Source: Enterobacter sp. SA187 (GTDB lineage: Bacteria > Pseudomonadota > Gammaproteobacteria > Enterobacterales > Enterobacteriaceae). From it: a stretch of DNA of 64,000 nucleotides. The stretch spans positions 4,216,001 through 4,280,000 of the forward strand of contig NZ_CP019113.1 in the NCBI RefSeq assembly GCF_001888805.2, written 5' to 3'. Both the position numbers and the translations under genes were made by a program. Shown here in pieces: positions 1-8,463 of this stretch. The notes beneath the pieces were generated by a model, which was not told the origin of the DNA, ran no database searches, and saw only the letters and a list, made by a program, of their open reading frames with translations. Position 1 is the stretch's first letter. Every line of letters begins with the position of its first letter.

Positions 1-1301
1 CCGTCACCTCGGTATTTGCCACCGTCGGCTCCGGCCCTGGCGGTAACGGGCAGAACGTGGCGCGGATGTTTGTGCGCCTGAAAGACTGGGAAGAGCGGGA
101 CAGCGAAACCGGCACCTCTTTCGCCATTATCGAACGCGCCACTAAAGCGTTCAGCCGCATTAATGAAGCGCGGGTATTCGCCAGCAGCCCGCCCGCGATC
201 AGCGGACTGGGTAGCTCGGCGGGTTTTGATATGGAACTACAGGATCACGCCGGAGCCGGACACGATGCGCTGATGGCCGCCCGCGACCAGCTTATGACGC
301 TGGCGGGGGATAATAAACAGCTTACCCGCGTAAGGCACAACGGGCTGGACGACAGTCCGCAGTTGCAGATCGATATCGATCAGCGCAAAGCGCAGGCGCT
401 GGGCGTCTCCATTGATGACATTAACGACACGCTGCAAACGGCGTGGGGCTCCAGCTATGTGAATGACTTTATGGATCGCGGCCGCGTGAAAAAGGTTTAT
501 GTGCAGGCCGCCGCCAAATATCGCATGCTGCCGGACGACATCAACCTGTGGTACGTGCGCAATAAAAACGGCAGCATGGTGCCCTTCTCCGCCTTCGCCA
601 GTTCGCGCTGGGAGACGGGTTCGCCACGACTGGAGCGCTATAACGGCTATTCAGCGGTGGAGATCGTCGGCGAGGCTGCGCCGGGCGTCAGTACCGGCAC
701 CGCGATGGACATTATGGAAAACCTGGTGAAACAGCTGCCGGGCGGTTTTGGCCTGGAGTGGACGGCGATGTCGTATCAGGAACGTCTGTCGGGCGCGCAG
801 GCACCGGCGCTGTACGCCATTTCGCTGCTGGTGGTGTTCCTCTGCCTGGCAGCGCTGTACGAAAGCTGGTCGGTGCCCTTCTCGGTAATGCTGGTGGTGC
901 CGCTGGGGGTGATAGGCGCGCTGCTCGCCACCTGGATGCGCGGGCTGGAAAACGACGTTTACTTCCAGGTGGGGCTGTTAACGGTCATTGGCCTGTCGGC
1001 GAAGAACGCCATTCTGATCGTGGAATTTGCCAATGAGATGAACGCCAGAGGCCAGGATCTGCTCTCCGCCACGCTTTACGCCTGCCGTCAGCGTCTACGC
1101 CCGATCCTGATGACCTCGCTGGCGTTTATTTTCGGCGTGCTGCCGATGGCGACCAGTACCGGCGCAGGCTCCGGCAGCCAGCATGCGGTGGGCACCGGGG
1201 TGATGGGCGGGATGATTTCCGCCACTGTGCTGGCCATCTTCTTTGTGCCGCTGTTCTTCGTGCTGGTGCGTCAGCGCTTCCCGCTGAAAGACGGTCAGTA
1301 A
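1..1301 (+). CDS. acrD: AcrD, RND multidrug efflux transporter (5' end missing)
   Basis: C-terminal part of an inner-membrane RND drug/proton antiporter, which with AcrA and TolC exports aminoglycosides and other hydrophilic drugs. The first complete codon is at position 3 and the frame is open to the left edge, so over half of the protein lies outside the window. Visible are the second periplasmic porter and docking segment (the GSGPGGNGQN stretch at the very start and ISGLGSSAGFDMELQD) and the last group of membrane helices with the ESWSVPFSVMLVVPLG and SAKNAILIVEFA stretches typical of AcrB/AcrD. The protein is close to E. coli AcrD rather than AcrB, and the neighbours ypfM-yffB-dapE confirm acrD. 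A strong terminator follows. Confidence 0.96.
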   Translation, partial: VTSVFATVGSGPGGNGQNVARMFVRLKDWEERDSETGTSFAIIERATKAFSRINEARVFASSPPAISGLGSSAGFDMELQDHAGAGHDALMAARDQLMTLAGDNKQLTRVRHNGLDDSPQLQIDIDQRKAQALGVSIDDINDTLQTAWGSSYVNDFMDRGRVKKVYVQAAAKYRMLPDDINLWYVRNKNGSMVPFSAFASSRWETGSPRLERYNGYSAVEIVGEAAPGVSTGTAMDIMENLVKQLPGGFGLEWTAMSYQERLSGAQAPALYAISLLVVFLCLAALYESWSVPFSVMLVVPLGVIGALLATWMRGLENDVYFQVGLLTVIGLSAKNAILIVEFANEMNARGQDLLSATLYACRQRLRPILMTSLAFIFGVLPMATSTGAGSGSQHAVGTGVMGGMISATVLAIFFVPLFFVLVRQRFPLKDGQ

Positions 1302-1315
1302 GTTTGAACAAATAA

Positions 1316-1342
1316 AAAAGGCGACCCGTCAGGTCGCCTTTT
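1316..1342 (+). terminator. acrD intrinsic terminator
   Basis: An 11-bp perfect stem (1316-1326 with 1332-1342, AAAAGGCGACC paired with its complement) and a 5-nt loop lie 15 bp after the acrD stop codon. The stem ends in a run of T, and the A-run on the other side would let it act in both directions. Confidence 0.85.
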
Positions 1343-1409
1343 GCTTTGTGATATTTTTCACAATTTTTTATGGTTTCAGTGCTTCTTGCTTTACGTCTTG
1401 TTCCGGAAA

Positions 1410-1469
1410 TTATTTACGAAGCATGCCTTCGATAAAGTCTTTCCAGTTCCCCAGTTCATGTTCAATCAT
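1410..1469 (-). CDS. ypfM: YpfM, 19-residue small protein
   Basis: The minus strand encodes ATG-initiated M-I-E-H-E-L-G-N-W-K-D-F-I-E-G-M-L-R-K followed by TAA. This closely matches the E. coli small protein YpfM, which lies in the same acrD-yffB interval. A GAGG ribosome-binding sequence precedes the start by about five bases. YpfM is one of the short E. coli proteins found by small-protein surveys; its function is not known to me. The reading frame is intact although the surrounding DNA is diverged and AT-rich, which argues for selection on the peptide. It is convergent with acrD and is separated from it by the terminator. Confidence 0.88.
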   Translation of the reverse strand: MIEHELGNWKDFIEGMLRK

Positions 1470-2054
1470 AACAACCTCTGTAATTATTATGGCTATTCTA
1501 CGAAAACAAAACGGTGTTGTGAAGATATTTTAAGCGATTGCTACGATTGTTATCCCCGCCACTTCTTTTGCCTGAATTAACTATGCCCGGTATCGCATTA
1601 TATTTTTGTGATACATAGCAATATTCTGAAACGAACGATAGAAACGTTTCGCTCACGTGACGGCGGTCATAAAACTGCACAAAACCGCTCAAGTTTTGCC
1701 TCGCCTGCCTCTCCGCCGCCCGGATCCTGCGAATGCAAAAAATTATCATCCACAGCAATATTAAGATTTCTTAATATATAATTTCATGATGTATGATTCG
1801 CAGCAATATCACTTTCAGGCGCAGTATTTTTGTTATTAATGCGCATGCAAAAAAGATGATATTTTATTCATAAATAGATACCCTGCTATTAATAAGCCAG
1901 TGTAGAGAGAAATAATAATAACGCGTAAAATTAGCCCGCTAATGACAGCCATTATTCAAAATAATTGACAGCCAAAGGCAAATTTACCCAAACCCATTCA
2001 TGAATGTTATACAATGAGTGGTTTCAGGATCACAAAAACGACACAGGACTGGAC
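1470..2054. other. AT-rich intergenic region without a convincing gene
   Basis: About 585 bp between the divergent ypfM and yffB. The DNA is clearly richer in A/T than the neighbouring genes. It should hold the promoters of both genes. A TTGACA hexamer occurs at 1965-1970, but I find no well-spaced -10 for it. The minus-strand open frame at 1498-1758 has no recognisable protein features. Confidence 0.5.
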
Positions 2055-2435
2055 ATGACCGCTTCCGCGCAACAGGCCATCATCACGCTGTATGGCATAA
2101 AAAACTGCGACACCGTCAAAAAAGCCCGCCGCTGGCTGGACGATCAGCAGATTGATTACCGCTTCCACGATTACCGCTCTGACGGCCTGGATCTGCCTTT
2201 ATTACGTACCTTCGTTGACGAACTGGGCTGGGAAGCGCTGCTGAATACCCGCGGCACCACCTGGCGCAGGCTGGACGAAGCACAGCGCGCGGGCATCACC
2301 TCTGCCGATGCGGCCATGGCGCTGATGCTTGAAATGCCGGCAATTATTAAACGCCCATTGCTCTGCGCGCCTGGTAAGCCTATGCTGCTGGGTTTCACTG
2401 GATCCAGTTACGAGCTGTATTTTAACGAGGTGTAG
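2055..2435 (+). CDS. yffB: YffB, ArsC-family thioredoxin-fold protein
   Basis: A 126-residue ArsC/Spx-family protein of unknown physiological role. The start at 2055 was chosen because it follows an AGGA motif and gives M-T-A-S-A-Q-Q before the conserved LYGIKNCDTVKKARRWLD segment; an earlier in-frame start at 2004 would add residues not found in E. coli YffB. Only one Cys (in KNCDTVKK) is seen at the arsenate-reductase active-site position, and the conserved IIKRPLLC motif is present near the C-terminus. The family includes arsenate reductases, but YffB itself is not a proven arsenate reductase. It is followed by dapE after only 3 bp, so the two genes are probably cotranscribed. Confidence 0.92.
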   Translation: MTASAQQAIITLYGIKNCDTVKKARRWLDDQQIDYRFHDYRSDGLDLPLLRTFVDELGWEALLNTRGTTWRRLDEAQRAGITSADAAMALMLEMPAIIKRPLLCAPGKPMLLGFTGSSYELYFNEV

Positions 2436-2438
2436 TCT

Positions 2439-3566
2439 ATGTCATGCCCGGTCATTGAGCTGACGCAACAGCTTATTCGCCGCCCTTCCCTGAGCCCCGA
2501 TGATGCGGGATGCCAGGCGTTAATGATTGAGCGTCTGCGCGCGATCGGTTTTACCATTGAAACCATGGATTTTGGCGACACGCAAAACTTCTGGGCCTGG
2601 CGCGGTCAGGGCGAGACGCTGGCATTCGCCGGTCATACCGATGTGGTCCCTGCCGGGGACGCCGATCGCTGGATCAATCCGCCCTTTGAACCGACGATCC
2701 GCGATGGCATGCTGTTCGGACGCGGCGCGGCGGATATGAAAGGATCGCTGGCTGCCATGGTGGTGGCCGCTGAACGTTTTGTGGCGCAGCATCCGAATCA
2801 TAAAGGCCGCCTGGCGTTTTTGATCACCTCCGATGAAGAAGCCAGCGCCACCAACGGCACGGTAAAGGTCGTGGAAACCTTAATGGCGCGTAATGAGCGT
2901 CTTGATTACTGTCTGGTGGGCGAGCCGTCCAGCACCGAAGTGGTAGGCGATGTGGTCAAGAATGGCCGTCGCGGCTCACTGACCTGCAACCTGACCATTC
3001 ATGGCGTGCAGGGGCATGTGGCCTATCCGCATCTGGCGGATAACCCGGTGCACCGCGCCGCGCCGATGATCGACGAACTGGTCAACATTGAGTGGGATCA
3101 GGGCAACGAATTCTTCCCGGCCACCAGCATGCAGATCGCCAATATTCAGGCCGGTACCGGCAGCAATAACGTTATCCCCGGCGATCTCTTTGTGCAGTTC
3201 AACTTCCGCTTCAGCACCGAACTGACGGACGAGATGATCAAATCCCGCGTGATGGCGCTGCTGGAAAAACACCAGTTGCGTTATACCATCGACTGGTGGC
3301 TCTCCGGTCAGCCGTTCCTGACCGACAGCGGTAAGCTGGTGGATGCGGTAGTGAAGGCGATTGCGCACTATAATGAGATCAAACCGCAGCTGTTAACCAC
3401 GGGTGGCACGTCCGACGGACGCTTCATTGCCCGCATGGGCGCGCAGGTGGTGGAGCTGGGACCGGTGAATGCGACAATTCATAAAATCAATGAATGTGTT
3501 AACGCCGCCGATCTGCAACTGCTCGCCCGCATGTACCAGCGTATTATGGTGCAGCTCGTCGCCTGA
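2439..3566 (+). CDS. dapE: Succinyl-diaminopimelate desuccinylase
   Basis: Hydrolyses N-succinyl-LL-diaminopimelate to LL-diaminopimelate and succinate, a step in lysine and meso-DAP synthesis for peptidoglycan. It is a 375-residue M20-family enzyme, the same length as in E. coli, using two zinc ions. Metal and catalytic motifs are intact: FAGHTDVVPAG (His ligand and Asp), GRGAADMKGS (bridging Asp), TSDEEASA (catalytic Glu pair) and the C-terminal NATIHKINE His ligand. Downstream of yffB by 3 bp; ypfN follows. dapA, from the same pathway, lies about 6 kb away in this window. Confidence 0.98.
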   Translation: MSCPVIELTQQLIRRPSLSPDDAGCQALMIERLRAIGFTIETMDFGDTQNFWAWRGQGETLAFAGHTDVVPAGDADRWINPPFEPTIRDGMLFGRGAADMKGSLAAMVVAAERFVAQHPNHKGRLAFLITSDEEASATNGTVKVVETLMARNERLDYCLVGEPSSTEVVGDVVKNGRRGSLTCNLTIHGVQGHVAYPHLADNPVHRAAPMIDELVNIEWDQGNEFFPATSMQIANIQAGTGSNNVIPGDLFVQFNFRFSTELTDEMIKSRVMALLEKHQLRYTIDWWLSGQPFLTDSGKLVDAVVKAIAHYNEIKPQLLTTGGTSDGRFIARMGAQVVELGPVNATIHKINECVNAADLQLLARMYQRIMVQLVA

Positions 3567-3593
3567 TAAGCATTACTGAATGAGGATAAGCGC

Positions 3594-3782
3594 ATGGACT
3601 GGCTGGCAAAGTACTGGTGGATTTTAGTGTTGGTGTTCCTGGTCGGCGTACTGCTGAATGTGATCAAAGATCTCAAGCGCGTTGACCATAAGAAGTTTCT
3701 CGCCAATAAACCCGATCTGCCCCCGCATCGTGATTTTAACGATAAGTGGGACGACGAAGACGACTGGCCGAAAAAGAAATAA
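3594..3782 (+). CDS. ypfN: YpfN, small UPF0370 membrane protein
   Basis: A 62-residue protein with one N-terminal transmembrane helix (WWILVLVFLVGVLLNVI, about residues 8-24) followed by a highly charged tail ending in DDEDDWPKKK. It matches the UPF0370 family protein YpfN of E. coli in sequence and position after dapE. Its function is unknown. A GAGGATAAG sequence just upstream can serve as the ribosome-binding site. It is convergent with ypfH. Confidence 0.93.
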   Translation: MDWLAKYWWILVLVFLVGVLLNVIKDLKRVDHKKFLANKPDLPPHRDFNDKWDDEDDWPKKK

Positions 3783-3801
3783 GCTGGTTGTTGAAGGTAA
3801 C

Positions 3802-3826
3802 GCCCGGCAGCGCGAGCTTGCCGGGC
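3802..3826. repeat. REP-like hairpin between convergent ypfN and ypfH
   Basis: GCCCGGCA (3802-3809) pairs perfectly with TGCCGGGC (3819-3826), giving the CCGG-rich palindrome typical of enterobacterial REP units. It lies between the two convergent 3' ends, where it could protect or end both transcripts; there is no T-run. Confidence 0.6.
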
Positions 3827-3839
3827 CTGAAGAGAGTGC

Positions 3840-4538
3840 TTACATAAACTCGACGATATCGTCGTCGTTCGGTTTACCGCCGCTCAGGGCTTCATCAAAA
3901 TAGTGCTTCGGCACGGTAAAACGCAGGTGATCCAGCGCCAGTTGCAGGCTGCGATCGTCAATGGCGTGTCCCAGCCCGTCCACAATATCGAGCGTCACAT
4001 CCCCTCCCGCTGCTAAAAGCGCTTCCTGCGCCGCAACCGCATGAGACAGATTAATCACCGGATCGTCTCCGCCGTGGATCAGATGCAAAGTGAGATCGCG
4101 ATTCACACGGGTCGGCAGACTGGCGTAGCGTCCGTTGAAAGCAATGACCCTTGAGGCCAGGTGCGGCTGCGCTTTCACGCTCTCCAGCGACATGATCGCG
4201 CCCTGCGAAAAGCCCACCAGCGCGGTCGCCTGCGGACCAAGGCCGCTCTGTTGCTGCCAGTAACACACGGTATCGACAAACACCGGCATGATGGCGTCGA
4301 CACGCGCCTGACGGTTCTCTTCCGTCACGTCCTGCACGGAAAACCACTGGCGCGCCGGTGCCGGACCGCAGGCTTCAGCGCCGCCGATGCTGACGATCAG
4401 CGCCTCCGGGAAGACGGGTGCGAACAGGCTGGCGACCTGTGCCATGGAAACCGGGTTATCACCGACGCCATGAAAAAACAGCAGCAGTTGTCTGGCCGGG
4501 GTCTGCGGGGCTTGTACAACAAAGTGGTCGTGTTTCAT
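3840..4538 (-). CDS. ypfH: YpfH, alpha/beta-hydrolase esterase
   Basis: A 232-residue serine esterase of the phospholipase/carboxylesterase type. E. coli YpfH is a cytoplasmic esterase active on short-chain model esters; its natural substrate is unknown. The nucleophile elbow GFSQGAIMS is at about residues 128-136, the acidic residue is likely in IHGGDDPVI, and the His in DGLGHAIDD, giving a complete Ser-Asp-His triad. HGVGDNP near the N-terminus matches the oxyanion-hole loop. The gene is upstream of nothing in its own direction and is convergent with ypfN; tmcA begins farther up the same strand. Confidence 0.93.
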   Translation of the reverse strand: MKHDHFVVQAPQTPARQLLLFFHGVGDNPVSMAQVASLFAPVFPEALIVSIGGAEACGPAPARQWFSVQDVTEENRQARVDAIMPVFVDTVCYWQQQSGLGPQATALVGFSQGAIMSLESVKAQPHLASRVIAFNGRYASLPTRVNRDLTLHLIHGGDDPVINLSHAVAAQEALLAAGGDVTLDIVDGLGHAIDDRSLQLALDHLRFTVPKHYFDEALSGGKPNDDDIVEFM

Positions 4539-4615
4539 GACGGTCTCCTTAAGGCAATACCCTAAGTGTACGCCCTGCGGCCATAATGACCATGCCGGAT
4601 GACTGAATGAGTCAG

Positions 4616-6631
4616 TTAAAAAAATTGCAGAGACGTAATGTGATCTTTCAGGGCGTTGCTGCGCGATGCGTCCAGGCTTGTCAGCGCCGCGGCGGTTTGC
4701 TGCCGTTGCGCCGCAAGCAGCGCTTTGCGTCCGTGAAGATGCAACCGCACGCAGATTTGCGGCTCATCCAGCCCCGCCGCTAACTGCGCGCGCAGGGCCT
4801 CCAGCGGCAGGTCGCAGGCGATAAGCAGCCGCTGCAACGCGCCGGTCGATGCCGACAGCGGGCGATGGGCAAAGGCGAATCCCGCCAGTTCCTGCCAGTC
4901 GTCATCGCTCAGCCCCTGGTCAGCGTCTGGCGGCAGATCCAGCGCCTCATCGCGCCAGGGGGCAAGCCAGGGGAGATCCCGCGCCAGCCGCCGCTGTTCA
5001 GCCTCCACCAGCGCTCTGCCGCTCTCGGTGAGGGGCAAGAGCGCCATCGCCGTGTAACAGCCGCTGCTGGCTTCGCGGTAGCTGCCCGCGCGCACCAGCT
5101 TAAATCCGGCGCGCTGCCAGAAGCGCCACAGCTCGCGGGTATAGCCAAAGCTGACCGACAGATAATCGCAGCCATCACTCTGGTCAAGCGCACGGGCGAT
5201 CAGCGCCAGGCCGATGCCTTCCCGCTGGCGGTAAGGATGTACGGCGATGCGGCTGATGCGCTGGCCTTTAAAGGTGGCTGCCAGTGGATCGCCGCCGTGC
5301 GCCGCCAGCGACTGCGCCACCAGATTGCCGCGCGGACGGCGAAATCCGGCCCACACCGCCTGACTTAACGCCGGAGAGAGACCGCCCTCCTCCACCAGCC
5401 ACAGCGCCCCCACTGGCGAGGAAGCCGTGCGCGCCTGCCAGAAGCGCTGGCCGGGCGCATCCATCATACGGCGTAAATCCAGCGGCGAAGTGCGGTAATG
5501 GGCGCTGACCAGCAGGCGATAAAGCGCGGCTGGCTGCGCGGGATCCTGCTGCCAGCTTGTCTGTGCCAGCGGTGCGATCTGATAATCGCCCTCCGGCACG
5601 CGGGTTAAGGTGTCATCCTCAAACAGCAATACCCGGCTGATAAAGGCCTCCAGCGGGCAGCCTGCGGCCCAGCGCAGCGGCGTGCTGAGGGTTTCATGAT
5701 GCAGACCTGGAAAGCCCGCGCAGAACTTGAGTAAAAAGCCCTGCCCGGTGCCTTCATAGCCCTGTACCGTGGTGGTGAGCAGCACGTGAGAAAATCCGGC
5801 GACCAGTTGATGCAGCAGCGGGCCGGGAATGGCGGCGGCTTCATCGACGATCAGCCAACGGGCGTGCGGCGCATCGCCTTCCGCCAGCCGTTGCGCCAGC
5901 GCGTCCGGGGCGATGAAGGTGAAACCATCCCCGGCATAGTGCGCCATGACGTCCGTGGCCGCCCGCGTTGGCGCAGTCACGATGGCGTCACCGGCGAGCC
6001 GGGCGAGATGCATACCCGCCAGCGCTGATTTACCGCGTCCGCGCGGGGCGGTGACGACGGTAACGGCGGGTGGTTGCGCGGCGAGGCGTTCAAGGATCGC
6101 CGCCTGTTCCCGCTCAGGCGCGCCCGTCGCGGGATGCCATGGCGGGCGACGGGAAAAATCGGGCGATGGCAAAGCATGATGCTGCTGCCAGATCAGCACC
6201 TCGCTGTCTTCTTCCATGGTGCGGCAGAAGTGGCGGATAAAATTTGGCGTCGGGATGGGGTCGCGGGTATCGCTCCAGCGGGTGGCGTCGGCATCGGGCG
6301 TAGCGGCCCAGTCTGCCAGCGGCGGTGTCAGTAATACCAGCCAGCTACCGGCGGTCAGGGTGCCGCTGAGCGCGGCAAAGGCCGCCACGTCAAAAGCGTC
6401 GCGGGCATCAAAAATGGCATGGGTGAATTCCCGGCCCAGCAGCCGCTGAAAAGCGCGCGGACTGCTGGCCTGCGGTGCGTCCGCGCTGTCGCTGATCCAC
6501 AGTACCTCATCGCCCTGTTCGCGGGCAAAGCGCTGCGCCTGTTCAACACACCATGCGCTTTCCCCGGCGATCACCAGCAGGCGGCGAATACCTTCGCGCG
6601 CCATGTTTTGTGTCAGTGCGGTTAAGTTCAC
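4616..6631 (-). CDS. tmcA: tRNA(Met) cytidine acetyltransferase TmcA
   Basis: Makes N4-acetylcytidine at the wobble base of elongator tRNA-Met using acetyl-CoA and ATP, improving decoding accuracy of AUG. The 671-residue protein matches E. coli TmcA (671). The order is an N-terminal domain, a DUF699/RecD-like ATPase module with Walker A APRGRGKSALAG near residue 200 and Walker B LIVDEAAAIP, a GNAT acetyltransferase module with HPYRQREGIGLAL, and a C-terminal tRNA-binding tail. GC content is notably high. Its start is 16 bp downstream of the ypfJ stop, so the two genes may be cotranscribed. Confidence 0.96.
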   Translation of the reverse strand: MNLTALTQNMAREGIRRLLVIAGESAWCVEQAQRFAREQGDEVLWISDSADAPQASSPRAFQRLLGREFTHAIFDARDAFDVAAFAALSGTLTAGSWLVLLTPPLADWAATPDADATRWSDTRDPIPTPNFIRHFCRTMEEDSEVLIWQQHHALPSPDFSRRPPWHPATGAPEREQAAILERLAAQPPAVTVVTAPRGRGKSALAGMHLARLAGDAIVTAPTRAATDVMAHYAGDGFTFIAPDALAQRLAEGDAPHARWLIVDEAAAIPGPLLHQLVAGFSHVLLTTTVQGYEGTGQGFLLKFCAGFPGLHHETLSTPLRWAAGCPLEAFISRVLLFEDDTLTRVPEGDYQIAPLAQTSWQQDPAQPAALYRLLVSAHYRTSPLDLRRMMDAPGQRFWQARTASSPVGALWLVEEGGLSPALSQAVWAGFRRPRGNLVAQSLAAHGGDPLAATFKGQRISRIAVHPYRQREGIGLALIARALDQSDGCDYLSVSFGYTRELWRFWQRAGFKLVRAGSYREASSGCYTAMALLPLTESGRALVEAEQRRLARDLPWLAPWRDEALDLPPDADQGLSDDDWQELAGFAFAHRPLSASTGALQRLLIACDLPLEALRAQLAAGLDEPQICVRLHLHGRKALLAAQRQQTAAALTSLDASRSNALKDHITSLQFF

Positions 6632-6647
6632 ACGTCAACGCCGGGCA

Positions 6648-7511
6648 TTACAGGCGGTTGCCGAAGGTGTTGCACTGTTTCATGTCGCCGCTGTCGAAAC
6701 CGCGCTTAAACCAGGTATAACGCTGCTCAGACGTGCCGTGAGTGAAGCTGTCCGGCACCACGTGCCCCTGACTTTGCTGTTGCAGACGGTCGTCGCCAAT
6801 AGCTTCGGCGGCGTTCAGCGCTTCCTGCAAATCGCCTGCTTCCAGAACGCCCTGCTGCTGCATACTGTGTCCCCAGACCCCGGCATAACAGTCGGCCTGT
6901 AACTCCATCAGCACCGACAGCTGGCGTGCCTGCGACGGGGTGGAGTTTTGCTGGAGCTGGCGCACTTTCGGCTCGGTGCCGAGCAGTTTCTGCACGTGGT
7001 GACCCACTTCATGAGCGATCACATAACCCTGCGCGAAGTCACCCGCCGCGCCGAGTTTGTTTTTCATTTCATCGTAGAAAGAGAGATCGATATACACCTT
7101 GCTGTCCGCCGGACAGTAGAACGGCCCCATCACGGACTGACCGGTGCCGCAACCTGTGGTGGTCTGGTTGCGATACATGACCAGTACCGGTTGCTGATAG
7201 GTTTCGCCCATTTTCTGGAAGATTTGTCCCCAGGTTTCTTCAGTGGTGGCGAAGATCACTGAGGTGAATTTTGCGGCTTCGTTTTCCTGCGGCCCGGTGG
7301 CCCGCGGCGCGCTTTGCTGCGTGGCTGGCTGTCCGGTCAGCAAACCGGTGAGATCCACGCCGTAGTAGCCTGCGACGACCACCACCAGTAGCAGGATGAT
7401 CCCGCCCTTGCCTGCCGGTAAGCGTATGCCCCGCCCGCCCATCATCGGGCCGCCGGATTCGTTACGCCTGTCTTCGACATTATTACTTTCCCGTCGCCCT
7501 TGCCAACGCAT
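6648..7511 (-). CDS. ypfJ: YpfJ, membrane-anchored zinc metallopeptidase-like protein
   Basis: A 287-residue protein of the neutral zinc metallopeptidase (YpfJ/YwhD-type) family; substrate unknown. The start at 7511 gives MRWQGRRESN as in E. coli and has an AGAGG sequence 5 bp upstream; a GTG two codons earlier is less likely. A single transmembrane helix (GGIILLLVVVVAGYYGV, about residues 33-49) anchors it, so the zinc site HEVGHH with downstream QADCYAGVW is probably periplasmic. FYCPADSKVYID is typical of the family. Located between purC and tmcA as in K-12. Confidence 0.94.
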   Translation of the reverse strand: MRWQGRRESNNVEDRRNESGGPMMGGRGIRLPAGKGGIILLLVVVVAGYYGVDLTGLLTGQPATQQSAPRATGPQENEAAKFTSVIFATTEETWGQIFQKMGETYQQPVLVMYRNQTTTGCGTGQSVMGPFYCPADSKVYIDLSFYDEMKNKLGAAGDFAQGYVIAHEVGHHVQKLLGTEPKVRQLQQNSTPSQARQLSVLMELQADCYAGVWGHSMQQQGVLEAGDLQEALNAAEAIGDDRLQQQSQGHVVPDSFTHGTSEQRYTWFKRGFDSGDMKQCNTFGNRL

Positions 7512-7594
7512 AACCACCTCTGATTTATTCTGGAATTATTCTTAGATCGTAGGCGTTTACAGGCAGGATTTCCATAAGAAAGACGGCACAGAAC

Positions 7595-7620
7595 GCCAGA
7601 GGCAGGCAAGTGCCTCTGGC
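7595..7620. terminator. Hairpin downstream of purC
   Basis: A perfect 10-bp inverted repeat (7595-7604 with 7611-7620, GCCAGAGGCA) with a 6-nt loop, about 20 bp beyond the purC stop on the minus strand. There is no clean T-run, so it may be a 3'-end stabiliser as much as a terminator. Confidence 0.55.
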
Positions 7621-7639
7621 ATAACGATGTTGCGGAAGA

Positions 7640-8353
7640 TCAGTCGAGTTTTACGCCGAGACGGTGAGCCACCGCTTCATAGGCTTCGATCAGCCCGCCC
7701 AGGCTCTGGCGGAAACGGTCTTTGTCCATTTTATCCAGGGTTTCTTTGTCCCACAGGCGGCTGCCGTCCGGGGAGAATTCATCCCCCAGCACCACTTCGC
7801 CTTTGTACAGGCCGAACTCCAGTTTGAAATCGACGAGGATCAGACCCGCATCGTCAAAAAGCTTGAACAGCACGTCGTTGGCTTTGTAGGTCAGCTCTTT
7901 CATACGCGCGAGGTTTTCTTTATTCACCCAGCCGAAGGTTTCGCAGTAGGATTCGTTGACCATAGGATCGTGCATGGCATCGTTCTTCAGGAACATATCA
8001 AACAGCGGCGGGTTCAGTTCGATACCCTCTTCAATGCCCAAACGCTTAACCAGCGACCCTGCGGCGCGGTTACGTACCACGCACTCTACCGGCACCATGT
8101 CGAGCTTTTTAACCAGGCATTCGGTATCGGAGAGCAGCGCTTCCATCTGAGTGGGGATGCCCGCCTCTTCCAGTTTGCTCATAATGAAATGGTTGAATTT
8201 GTTATTCACCATGCCTTTACGGTCGAACTGTTCAATGCGCGCGCCGTCCCCTGCTGACGTATCATTGCGGAATTCGAGCACCAACAGGTCCGGGTTATCC
8301 GTGCTGTAAACGGTTTTCGCTTTGCCACGATACAACTCAGCTTTCTTTTGCAT
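7640..8353 (-). CDS. purC: SAICAR synthetase
   Basis: Phosphoribosylaminoimidazole-succinocarboxamide synthase joins CAIR with aspartate using ATP in de novo purine synthesis. At 237 residues it equals the E. coli protein. Typical motifs are YRGKAKTVYSTDN (nucleotide-binding loop), VECVVRNRAAGSLVKRLG and LVDFKLEFG. It is transcribed after bamC but a terminator at 8438-8462 and a PurR-type box at 8406-8421 lie between them, so it should have its own purine-repressed promoter. Confidence 0.98.
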   Translation of the reverse strand: MQKKAELYRGKAKTVYSTDNPDLLVLEFRNDTSAGDGARIEQFDRKGMVNNKFNHFIMSKLEEAGIPTQMEALLSDTECLVKKLDMVPVECVVRNRAAGSLVKRLGIEEGIELNPPLFDMFLKNDAMHDPMVNESYCETFGWVNKENLARMKELTYKANDVLFKLFDDAGLILVDFKLEFGLYKGEVVLGDEFSPDGSRLWDKETLDKMDKDRFRQSLGGLIEAYEAVAHRLGVKLD

Positions 8354-8405
8354 CTTTGTTACTCCAGGTATGATGATTTAGAGACTAAATTCTGCTTTCC
8401 GGCCC

Positions 8406-8421
8406 GACGCAAACGTGTGCG
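8406..8421. promoter_or_regulatory. PurR operator-like box upstream of purC
   Basis: ACGCAAACGTGTGCGT is a near-perfect palindrome matching the PurR consensus ACGCAAACGTTTnCGT. It lies 53 bp upstream of the purC start codon, a normal place for a PurR operator. Confidence 0.85.
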
Positions 8422-8430
8422 TCAATGGCG

Positions 8431-8462
8431 ATAAAAAAGGCCGGACAACTCCGGCCTTCTTT
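8431..8462 (-). terminator. bamC terminator
   Basis: On the minus strand GGCCGG (8457-8452) pairs with CCGGCC after a short loop, and is followed by six T. It ends the dapA-bamC transcript just upstream of the purC control region. Confidence 0.8.
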
Positions 8463-8463
8463 T

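Noticed and set aside
1498..1758. 86-codon minus-strand frame between ypfM and yffB
   Set aside because: AT-rich, no ribosome site and no protein-like features; likely chance.
1965..2015. TTGACA at 1965 and TACAAT at 2010 as a yffB promoter
   Set aside because: The two hexamers are about 39 bp apart, too far for a sigma-70 promoter.
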